DNA from: Eubacterium limosum
GTDB taxonomy: Bacteria > Bacillota > Clostridia > Eubacteriales > Eubacteriaceae
Length of the DNA stretch: 7,880 bases
Assembly (NCBI GenBank): GCA_959020865.1
Contig: CAUEUD010000177.1
Span: 1-7,880 of the forward strand
Direction: 5' to 3'
Shown here: piece by piece, positions 1-5,661 of the stretch
How the letters are laid out: every line of letters begins with the position of its first letter
How positions within the stretch are numbered: the first letter of the stretch is position 1
Translations under genes and position numbers: made by a program
Notes under the pieces: generated by a model
What the model was told of the DNA's origin: nothing
Databases searched by the model: none
The model's input: only the letters and a program-made list of their open reading frames with translations

Positions 1-52
1 AATCTGCTAAAAAGTCTACCAGTACTTTGTAGGATTCAAGATCTTTTGCCAT
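1..52 (-). CDS. N-terminus of a probable second YheO/DauR-like PAS-HTH regulator (cut by window edge)
   Basis: Only the first 17 codons are present, reading MAKDLESYKVLVDFLAD before the window ends. The start is well supported: ATG is preceded by AGAAGGAG with a 7-nt gap, and a good promoter lies about 80 nt upstream. The peptide resembles the opening helix of YheO-type PAS regulators, in which a pattern like L-x-x-Y-x-x-L-x-D-F-L-A precedes the G-x-N-x-E-V-V-x-H-D segment. The complete regulator at 6932-7588 has such a helix just before GSNCEVVVHD. The family call is inference from a very short peptide. If right, the gene encodes a cytoplasmic DNA-binding regulator sensing a small ligand, and it would end the purine-catabolic cluster. 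It has its own promoter, so it need not be part of the operon. The product could be something else. Confidence 0.5.
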   Translation of the reverse strand, partial: MAKDLESYKVLVDFLAD

Positions 53-59
53 AATTATT

Positions 60-67
60 CTCCTTCT
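60..67 (-). promoter_or_regulatory. Shine-Dalgarno site of the left-edge gene
   Basis: AGAAGGAG on the minus strand, 7 nt before the ATG at 52. It is strong and correctly spaced, and is the main reason to accept the truncated 17-codon reading frame as a real gene start. Confidence 0.75.
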
Positions 68-128
68 GAACTTTGATTCATATAAACAAAGAACGCTTAC
101 AATCATTGTTTAAAAATGTTATATCCCT

Positions 129-157
129 ATTATCGCAGATTTCGGAGGAAAATTCAA
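129..157 (-). promoter_or_regulatory. Sigma-70/SigA-type promoter with extended -10 for the left-edge gene
   Basis: On the minus strand TTGAAT (152-157) is followed after exactly 17 nt by GATAAT (129-134), and TGC directly before the -10 makes it an extended -10 (TGCGATAAT). Four of six -35 and five of six -10 bases match consensus. Transcription would begin near 122, leaving a leader of about 70 nt before the ATG at 52. A 9+9 palindrome overlaps the -35 box, so control by a repressor is plausible. The promoter begins 28 nt after the permease stop codon, consistent with a new transcription unit. Confidence 0.6.
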
Positions 158-173
158 TAATAATTTATTATTG
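155..173. promoter_or_regulatory. A/T-rich palindrome overlapping a -35 box: possible operator
   Basis: A perfect inverted repeat of CAATAATAA and TTATTATTG with one central base. It begins 11 nt downstream of the permease stop and overlaps the -35 hexamer of the left-edge promoter. Its position suits an operator. In RNA the A/U-only stem would be weak, and it is followed by only four Ts, so it is a poor intrinsic terminator. A closely similar sequence occurs at 7814-7831. Confidence 0.4.
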
Positions 174-184
174 TATCGATTTTT

Positions 185-1510
185 TTAAAGATCTTCACTT
201 TCAAAGGGTGTATTCTTTGGTAAAATTAAGTTTAAAAGGATTGCAGACAGGGTTGAAACCACAACGGCCGACTCTCCGAAAAGACTGTCGATCCAGGCTG
301 GAAGCTGCTCCATCGCGCCTGGAACCTGGGAAATGCCAATGCCAAGCGCAACCGACAGGCCGACAATGGTTGCATTTCTCTGGGTCAGTTCGCTCTGCAT
401 AAAAAGCTTAACCCCAGTCATGGTAATGGTAGCAAAAACTGAAATTGTCGCGCCGCCCAGTACACAGTACGGGATGGTCATCATTAAAGCTGAAAATTTC
501 GGAAAGAGGCCGGCCAGGATAATAAACCCTGCGGCAAATCCGATAACTACACGGTTAATAACCCGGTTCGTTACAACAATACCGACATTTTGCCCAAAGG
601 TAGAGGTTGGAAGCCCCCCAAAAATTGAACCGACAATGCTGGAGACACCATTGCCCATCAGCCCTCTTGACAACTCATCTGTCGTAGGTTCACGGTCCAT
701 GGCCCCCACACTGAGTGCAGAAAACTGCCCAATGGATTCCACCGAGTTGACCACAAACAAAATCGACATGGATATAATCGCAGGCAAGTGAAATTCATAT
801 CCAAAATGTCCTACCGCCGGTAACATAAACCAACTGGCCTCCTGTACGGTTGTGAAATCAATCATTCCACAGAACAGGGCGATGAAATAACCGATGATCA
901 TCGACAAAAGAATGGACGCCAGACGGGCAAAGCCCTTGGTAAAGTTATTAAAGAAAATAACCAATACCAGCGTGATCATGGCGATAATCCAGTTCATGGG
1001 AGAGCCAAAATTTTCGCTTCCCGCTCCCCCTGCCATATATTTAATGGCAGTAGGGTATAAGGACAGACCAATGGTAAAAACAACGGTACCGGTAACTACC
1101 GGTGGGAAAAGCTTTCGGAGCTTTTTAATGAAAATACCAATCAGTATCCCCACAACGCCGCCAATAACCTGCGAGCCCAATATGGTCGCAATATTATAAT
1201 CGCTGACAATACCGATCATGGTTGGAAGGTAAGCGAAACTGACCCCCATAATAACCGGAAGACCAGAGCCCACCTTCCTGAAGGGTGGAAACAACTGAAT
1301 AAGCGTGGCAATACCGGAGATGATAAGCGCCGCCTGAATAAGAATCCGGGTGTCGGCCGGCGATAAGCCGCCTGTGCCGGCCACAATAATGGCTGGAGTT
1401 ACACAGCCAACAATCATTGCTGCAACATGCTGCAGTGCCAATGGGATCGCTTCTTTAATTTTCGGCATTCCCTTAAGTTGATAAATGACATTATCTTTAT
1501 TGTTATTCAT
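185..1510 (-). CDS. NCS2 (uracil-xanthine permease) family purine transporter
   Basis: A 441-residue integral membrane protein of the nucleobase:cation symporter-2 family, built almost wholly of hydrophobic segments as expected for the 14-helix UraA/XanQ fold. Family marks are visible: Q27-H28 in the first helix (LALQHVAAMIVG), E258 in ESIG, and the signature QNVGIVVTNR at 307-316. Gln307 is informative: purine carriers such as XanQ and UapA have Gln here, whereas uracil carriers such as UraA have Glu, so xanthine, urate or another purine is favoured over uracil. The position aligned with the essential Asp of XanQ (D304) appears to be Asn287 here, which is unusual. GAGGAGA lies 5 nt before the ATG. 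It is the last gene of the operon, 79 nt after ridA, and probably supplies the purine that the pathway consumes. Family sure; exact substrate inferred. Confidence 0.9.
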   Translation of the reverse strand: MNNNKDNVIYQLKGMPKIKEAIPLALQHVAAMIVGCVTPAIIVAGTGGLSPADTRILIQAALIISGIATLIQLFPPFRKVGSGLPVIMGVSFAYLPTMIGIVSDYNIATILGSQVIGGVVGILIGIFIKKLRKLFPPVVTGTVVFTIGLSLYPTAIKYMAGGAGSENFGSPMNWIIAMITLVLVIFFNNFTKGFARLASILLSMIIGYFIALFCGMIDFTTVQEASWFMLPAVGHFGYEFHLPAIISMSILFVVNSVESIGQFSALSVGAMDREPTTDELSRGLMGNGVSSIVGSIFGGLPTSTFGQNVGIVVTNRVINRVVIGFAAGFIILAGLFPKFSALMMTIPYCVLGGATISVFATITMTGVKLFMQSELTQRNATIVGLSVALGIGISQVPGAMEQLPAWIDSLFGESAVVVSTLSAILLNLILPKNTPFESEDL

Positions 1511-1528
1511 GATTTTCTCCTCATGACC

Positions 1529-1557
1529 TTAGAGGACTGTTAAGGGCAGCCCTCCAA
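1529..1557 (-). other. Hairpin in the ridA-permease spacer
   Basis: On the minus strand an 11-bp stem (nine Watson-Crick pairs and two G-U pairs) closes a 7-nt loop, pairing 1547-1557 with 1529-1539. It lies 6 nt before the permease ribosome site and has no run of Ts behind it, so it is not an intrinsic terminator. It might protect or separate the permease message from the upstream operon mRNA, or tune its translation. The pairing is seen; the role is inference. Confidence 0.4.
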
Positions 1558-1589
1558 GAACACTTTGTGCACGGTGTGTTAACGCATCG

Positions 1590-1967
1590 TTATTTTGCTG
1601 CAATGGCTTCAATCTCAAAAGAAGCCCCTTTTGGCAGTGCTGCAACCTGAACGCAGGAACGCGCCGGATACTCGCCTGTAAAATACTGCGCGTAAATATC
1701 ATTAACCGCGGCAAAGTCATTCATGTCTGTTAAAAAGACCGTTGTTTTCACAACGTTTTCAAAAGAAACACCGGCTTCGGTTAAAATAGTTTTTAAATTT
1801 TCAAAACCTGTTTTAGCCTGAGCCTCCACACCTTCTGCCAGAACACCGGTTTCCGGGTCCAGACCCAGCTGGCCTGAAATATAAATAGTGTCTCCTGCGG
1901 CATTGGCATGTGAATAAGGTCCAACAGCGGCTGGTGCTTTCGCTGCGTTGATAACTGTTTTACTCAT
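1590..1967 (-). CDS. ridA: RidA family enamine/imine deaminase
   Basis: A 125-residue RidA (YjgF/YER057c/UK114) protein, full length for a family of about 128 residues. It acts as a cytoplasmic trimer that hydrolyses 2-aminoacrylate and other enamines/imines to keto acid and ammonia, protecting PLP enzymes from attack. The canonical catalytic arginine is R103 in PARSCVQVAALPKG, with C105 and the following E118/E120 (SFEIEAIA); Y18 in GPYS and S31 in ISGQ complete the pocket seen in E. coli RidA. AAGAAGGAG lies 6 nt before the ATG. The gene starts 40 nt after the arcC stop, so the two are surely cotranscribed. The context is meaningful: the diaminopropionate ammonia-lyase of the same operon releases 2-aminoacrylate as an intermediate, so dedicated clean-up and faster pyruvate formation is the natural role. 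Some relatives act on pyrimidine or purine catabolites instead, which cannot be excluded. Confidence 0.93.
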   Translation of the reverse strand: MSKTVINAAKAPAAVGPYSHANAAGDTIYISGQLGLDPETGVLAEGVEAQAKTGFENLKTILTEAGVSFENVVKTTVFLTDMNDFAAVNDIYAQYFTGEYPARSCVQVAALPKGASFEIEAIAAK

Positions 1968-2007
1968 AATATTCTCCTTCTTGTTATTTGTTAAAAATTT
2001 AACTTAT

Positions 2008-2940
2008 TTATTTAATAATAGTTCCTGTTTTTCCCTGGATACCGTCCTTTGCCTTTTCAAGCAGAGTAATCAATGCAAAACGGTTTGAACCCGATTTAGC
2101 AAATTCCATCGCCGCCTGAACCTTCGGCAGCATGGAGCCAGGAGCAAACTGACCCTCGTCAGCGTATTTTTGAGCTTCTTCAACACTGATCTCAGACAGC
2201 CATTCTTCATTCGGCTTGCCAAAATTAATGGCAACCTTTTCGACAGCAGTTAAAATAATCAGGCAGTCTGCGCCAATTTCCTTTGCCAGCAGACAGCTTC
2301 CAAAATCCTTGTCCACGACAGCGGCAGCGCCTTTTAAATGATTTCCCTGAGCGTAAACAGGGATCCCGCCGCCCCCGGCTGCCACAACGACCTGCCCGGC
2401 GTCTGCCAGAGCTTTAACGGTTTCAATCTCAATTATCTCGACGGGTTTGGGTGAGGCAACAACACGCCGGTAGCCCCTGCCCGCATCTTCCACAACATCA
2501 TAATTTCTTTCCCGGACCATTTCGTCCGCTTCTTCCTTTGTCATGAAACGTCCGATGGGTTTTGTAGGATGGCTGAAGGCTTCATCGTCAGGGTCGACGC
2601 GCATCTGAGTAATAATGCTTGAAACCGGTTTGTGAATTCCCCGGTCAAGGAGCTCCTCCCTCAACGCATTCTGAAGATCATAGCCAATATATCCCTGGCT
2701 CATCGCCACACAAACTGATAGAGGCGCCACCGGATTTCCTGGGTCTGCCTTTGCCAGCTCACCCATGGCCAGATTGATCATACCGACCTGCGGCCCGTTT
2801 CCGTGAGAAATAACGACTTCATTTCCTTCCTCTATTAAATCTGCGATGGCTTTGGCCGTATTTTTAACCGCCGCCATTTGTTCTGGTAAATTGTTGCCTA
2901 AAGCGTTTCCACCCAAGGCGATCACAATTTTCTTGCTCAT
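2008..2940 (-). CDS. arcC: Carbamate kinase
   Basis: A 310-residue carbamate kinase of the amino-acid kinase fold, matching the usual length. It makes ATP from ADP and carbamoyl phosphate, leaving carbamate that decays to CO2 and NH3. Visible motifs in order: ALGGNAL (8-14), SHGNGPQVG (45-53), TQMRVDP (111-117), PTKPIG (125-130), GRGYRRVVASP (154-164), GGGGIPV (189-195), VVDKD (208-212), LTAVEKV (230-236) and FAPGSMLPKV (265-274). The chosen ATG has AAAGGAG 6 nt upstream; an in-frame ATG 54 nt further up has no ribosome site and would add an unrelated leader. It corresponds to yqeA of the E. coli cluster. Although arcC usually belongs to arginine deiminase operons, neither arcA nor an ornithine-type carbamoyltransferase is present, so its carbamoyl phosphate presumably comes from YgeW. 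It is the only ATP-forming enzyme in the window. Confidence 0.95.
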   Translation of the reverse strand: MSKKIVIALGGNALGNNLPEQMAAVKNTAKAIADLIEEGNEVVISHGNGPQVGMINLAMGELAKADPGNPVAPLSVCVAMSQGYIGYDLQNALREELLDRGIHKPVSSIITQMRVDPDDEAFSHPTKPIGRFMTKEEADEMVRERNYDVVEDAGRGYRRVVASPKPVEIIEIETVKALADAGQVVVAAGGGGIPVYAQGNHLKGAAAVVDKDFGSCLLAKEIGADCLIILTAVEKVAINFGKPNEEWLSEISVEEAQKYADEGQFAPGSMLPKVQAAMEFAKSGSNRFALITLLEKAKDGIQGKTGTIIK

Positions 2941-2946
2941 GATTTT

Positions 2947-2953
2947 CTCCTTT
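2947..2953 (-). promoter_or_regulatory. Shine-Dalgarno site that fixes the arcC start
   Basis: AAAGGAG, 6 nt before the ATG at 2940. It rules out the in-frame ATG at 2994, which sits inside the spacer hairpin. The stretch AGGAGAAAATCATG is identical at the permease start, suggesting similarly strong initiation for both genes. Confidence 0.8.
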
Positions 2954-2968
2954 AAATGAAAAATGGAT

Positions 2969-2996
2969 GGATGGCTGAGCGACGGCCCGGCCACCC
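2969..2996 (-). other. GC-rich hairpin in the ygeW-arcC spacer, possible weak attenuator
   Basis: On the minus strand GGGTGGC (2990-2996) can pair with GCCATCC (2969-2975), seven pairs including one G-U, around a 14-nt GC-rich loop. Five Ts follow after a 5-nt gap (2959-2963). The gap and short T run make it a poor terminator, but partial termination or RNA processing between ygeW and arcC is possible. The ribosome site of arcC lies just beyond. Confidence 0.3.
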
Positions 2997-3020
2997 TCTA
3001 ATTTATTTTTCGGCCCGCTT

Positions 3021-4220
3021 TTATTTGGTAAAGAAGCGGTCAATACCTCTTTCTTCCAGAGCCTTTAAGGTTGCCTGAGGATCTTTTTCTTTTGCCAGGA
3101 AGATCATAGCGGCAATAATATACGGCTTGTAACTGGCTTCTTTATATAATTCTGTACGATAGCGGTCGAATACAGAGGCTTCAACTTCGCCTTCTTCACA
3201 GCTAACGCCAGTAATGTCAGCTGGGAGGCAGTGCATATAAAGCGCTTTGCCGTCTTTGGTTGTTTTCATCAACTCTTCGGTGCATTCCCAGTCTTTATGA
3301 TTTGCATTCTGGGCGAGCAGTTCTTTTTCTAAGCGATCGATGCCTTCCTGGTCACCGTTGCCGTATAAGATGGTCCGTTCTTCCATTGCGGAGAAGGGCG
3401 CCCAGCTCTTGGGATAAACAACGTCAGCGTCTTTAAAAGCTTCTGCCATGCTGTTGGTCTTTGTAAAAGATCCACCGCTTTCAGCTGCATTCTTTTTAGC
3501 CACTTCCTCTACGTCAGACATAATTTCATATCCTTCCGGATGTGCCAGGGTAACGTCCATGCCCAAACGGGTCATCAGACCGACAATCCCCTGCGGTACA
3601 GATAACGGCTTTCCGTAAGATGGGGAGTAGGCCCAGGTCATAGCCACTTTTTTACCCTTAAGGTTTTCAATACCGCCAAAATAATGGATTAGGTGGAGGG
3701 CATCGGCCATTGCCTGTGTTGGATGGTCAATGTCGCACTGCAGGTTGACTAAGGTTGGTTTCTGTTCCAGAATACCATCCTTGTGGCCCTCGGTCACAGA
3801 ATCGACCACTTCGTGCATATAGGCGTTACCCTTGCCAATATACATGTCATCCCGAATACCGATAACATCTGCCATAAAGGAGATCATATTGGCAGTTTCA
3901 CGCACAGTTTCTCCGTGGGCTACCTGAGACTTAGCTTCGTCTAAATCCTGTACTTCCAGGCCTAACAGGTTACAGGCAGAGGCAAAGCTGAAACGGGTAC
4001 GGGTTGAATTGTCACGGAACAGGGAAATTCCCAGACCACTCTCAAAGATTTTAGTCGAAATATTATTTTCACGCATATATCTTAAAGCGTCAGCCACGGT
4101 GAACACAGCTTCCAGCTCTTCCGGTGTTTTTTCCCAGGTCAGGAAAAAGTCATTTTCGTACATTTCTTTAAAATTCAGCGCATTCAGTTTATCGATATAG
4201 GTTTGTAAAGTTTTATCCAT
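3021..4220 (-). CDS. ygeW: Knotted carbamoyltransferase YgeW
   Basis: A 399-residue member of the aspartate/ornithine carbamoyltransferase superfamily, clearly of the YgeW type (the E. coli protein, about 396 residues, is recalled as highly similar throughout). Carbamoyl-phosphate site: FRDNSTRTRF (68-77) with S72-T73-R74-T75-R76. DHPTQ is at 165-169 and HCLPAD at 330-335. TWAYSPSYGKPLSVPQG (195-211) belongs to the segment that forms the deep knot in the acetylornithine and succinylornithine transcarbamylases. Ornithine, aspartate, putrescine and acetylornithine enzymes have other signatures, and the natural substrate of YgeW was unsettled when its structure was described. In purine-degrading clusters it most likely runs backwards, moving the carbamoyl group of a ureido compound to phosphate and so feeding ArcC. 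AAGGAG lies 8 nt before the ATG. It follows ygeY after 108 nt, the widest gap within the operon. Confidence 0.93.
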   Translation of the reverse strand: MDKTLQTYIDKLNALNFKEMYENDFFLTWEKTPEELEAVFTVADALRYMRENNISTKIFESGLGISLFRDNSTRTRFSFASACNLLGLEVQDLDEAKSQVAHGETVRETANMISFMADVIGIRDDMYIGKGNAYMHEVVDSVTEGHKDGILEQKPTLVNLQCDIDHPTQAMADALHLIHYFGGIENLKGKKVAMTWAYSPSYGKPLSVPQGIVGLMTRLGMDVTLAHPEGYEIMSDVEEVAKKNAAESGGSFTKTNSMAEAFKDADVVYPKSWAPFSAMEERTILYGNGDQEGIDRLEKELLAQNANHKDWECTEELMKTTKDGKALYMHCLPADITGVSCEEGEVEASVFDRYRTELYKEASYKPYIIAAMIFLAKEKDPQATLKALEERGIDRFFTK

Positions 4221-4276
4221 TTTTTAATCTCCTTGATTTTTATAAATTAATGCTCATAATTTAAAGCCCAGAATAA

Positions 4277-4302
4277 AGGATAAAAAGTACAATGTCGCAA
4301 AT
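4277..4302. repeat. Intergenic element in the ygeY-ygeW spacer, similar to 7811-7840
   Basis: The 108-nt spacer has no convincing -35/-10 pair, but contains AGGATAA, AAAGTA and CGCAAAT in that order. The same three blocks occur in the same order and orientation, with slightly wider spacing, at 7811-7840 upstream of the operon. About 24 of 26 bases can be matched if three gaps are allowed. It may be a protein-binding site or a shared leader element for ygeW. Function unknown. Confidence 0.3.
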
Positions 4303-4328
4303 TATCCTCTATTCACAGCCGAAATTTT

Positions 4329-5639
4329 TTATTTGGTATAAACAGTCGGTAAAGCAGCGTAAACAGCGGCACAGGTCACAAGATCCTGTTTCCAGGTTTT
4401 TTCATTTGGTGCATGAGCCTGCGCTTCCGCTCCAGGGCCAAAACCGATTACCGGAATACCGTTACGTCCCATGATGGACACACCGTTAGTTGAGAAGGTC
4501 CATTTATCTGTCAGCGGGCGTGCCTTACGTTCTGCCATTGTCTCAGAAGAGCCGATGCGTTCTTCACCGTACATTCCTTTGTAAGCTTCTTCCAATGCTT
4601 TAGTAACCTTGTGGTCTTCTGGAATAACCCATGTCGGGAAATAGCACTCGATCGGATAAACACATCCGGTGTAAGAAGGACGGTCATATTCATACATCGA
4701 AACCTTCACATCATTCCCGTATTTTTTTACATTCGGGAGATTGCGGATTTCTTCCAGACAGCTTTCCCAGGTTTCCCCGGCAGTCATTCGGCGGTCCAGA
4801 GAGACCGAACAGCCATCCGCTACTGCACAGCGGCTTGGTGAGCTAAAGAAGATTTCTGAAGTGGTGACAGTGCCACGGCCTAAGAAACGGGCTTCCTTCC
4901 ACTCCGGATTGTATTTTTCGTCCAGCATTTTAACCAGACCCTTGATTTCCGTACCTTCTTCAGCATCATTTTCATTCAGGGCACGGACATCCTGGAGAAT
5001 ATCCGCCATTTTATAAATGGCGTTGTCGCCACGCTCCGGAGCTGATCCGTGACAGGAGACACCTGCAACGTCGATCCGGATTTCCATACGGCCACGCTGT
5101 CCACGGTAGATACCGCCATCTGTCGGCTCGGTAGAAACGACAAATTCGGGACGGACCTTGTCTTCATTGATGATATACTGCCAGCACAGACCATCGCAGT
5201 CCTCTTCCTGAACTGTACCGGTTACCAGCACGCTGTATTTATCATTCAGCATCCCCAGGTCTTTCATAATTTTAGCGCCATATACAGCGGACACAATCCC
5301 ACCAAGCTGATCAGAGGTTCCACGCCCCCCGATTTCACTATCCGATTCAAAGCCTTCATAGGGATCAAAATTCCAGTTATCCATATTGCCAACGCCAACA
5401 GTATCAATATGAGCGTCAAAACCGATCAGGGTATCGCCGGTTCCCATATATCCCAAGACATTCCCCTGTGGGTCAATTTCCACTTTGTCAAAACCGAGCT
5501 TGCGCATTTCTTCCGCGATGGTATTAATGTGCTTTTCCTCATCACAGCTTTCGCCCGGGTTTTTTACAATATTGCGGAGGAATTTTGTCATATCCTCTTC
5601 ATAACCCTGTGCCGCTTTTTTGATTGCTTCAAAATCCAT
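4329..5639 (-). CDS. ygeY: M20-family metallohydrolase YgeY
   Basis: A 436-residue zinc-dependent amidohydrolase of the M20/ArgE-DapE-ACY1 family. The metal and catalytic set is complete: H77 and D79 (DAHIDT), bridging D110 (GTSDQLGG), catalytic E145 with metal ligand E146 (QEEDCDG), E171 (STEPTD) and H409 (AHAPNEKTW). H197 in SCHGSAPERG marks the lid/dimerisation domain. It is about 33 residues longer than E. coli YgeY, mainly through extra segments near 224-250 and 358-379. The family cleaves amide bonds of N-acyl or N-carbamoyl amino acids. Neighbours suggest an acyl- or ureido-diaminopropionate substrate, releasing 2,3-diaminopropionate or its monoureido form for YgeX and YgeW, but the substrate is inference. 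AGGAGG lies 9 nt before the chosen ATG; an in-frame ATG 129 nt upstream would overlap ygeX and add a non-family leader. It starts 22 nt after the ygeX stop. Confidence 0.92.
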   Translation of the reverse strand: MDFEAIKKAAQGYEEDMTKFLRNIVKNPGESCDEEKHINTIAEEMRKLGFDKVEIDPQGNVLGYMGTGDTLIGFDAHIDTVGVGNMDNWNFDPYEGFESDSEIGGRGTSDQLGGIVSAVYGAKIMKDLGMLNDKYSVLVTGTVQEEDCDGLCWQYIINEDKVRPEFVVSTEPTDGGIYRGQRGRMEIRIDVAGVSCHGSAPERGDNAIYKMADILQDVRALNENDAEEGTEIKGLVKMLDEKYNPEWKEARFLGRGTVTTSEIFFSSPSRCAVADGCSVSLDRRMTAGETWESCLEEIRNLPNVKKYGNDVKVSMYEYDRPSYTGCVYPIECYFPTWVIPEDHKVTKALEEAYKGMYGEERIGSSETMAERKARPLTDKWTFSTNGVSIMGRNGIPVIGFGPGAEAQAHAPNEKTWKQDLVTCAAVYAALPTVYTK

Positions 5640-5648
5640 TATTATTTG

Positions 5649-5654
5649 CCTCCT
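5649..5654 (-). promoter_or_regulatory. Shine-Dalgarno site that fixes the ygeY start
   Basis: A full AGGAGG, 9 nt before the ATG at 5639 and 7 nt after the ygeX stop codon. It excludes the longer frame beginning inside ygeX and is well placed for translational coupling between the two genes. Confidence 0.8.
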
Positions 5655-5661
5655 GATTAAT

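Noticed and set aside
99..109. ACAAT-C-ATTGT palindrome in the leader of the left-edge gene
   Set aside because: Only five bases per arm in A/T-rich DNA; could be a second operator site but the evidence is too thin.
1990..2003. Palindrome GTTAAA-AA-TTTAAC in the arcC-ridA spacer
   Set aside because: Short, A/T-only and within a 40-nt cotranscribed spacer; likely chance.
2008..4220. Reading ygeW-arcC as an arginine deiminase (arc) operon
   Set aside because: There is no arginine deiminase, the carbamoyltransferase is of the YgeW type and not an ornithine one, and the neighbours are purine/diaminopropionate enzymes.
5049..5660. A 203-codon open frame on the plus strand opposite ygeY
   Set aside because: It lies wholly antisense to a gene with complete M20 motifs, has no recognisable domain or ribosome site, and is the usual shadow of a GC-rich coding strand. 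The same holds for the plus-strand frames at 73-402, 333-791, 894-1199 and 5825-6175.
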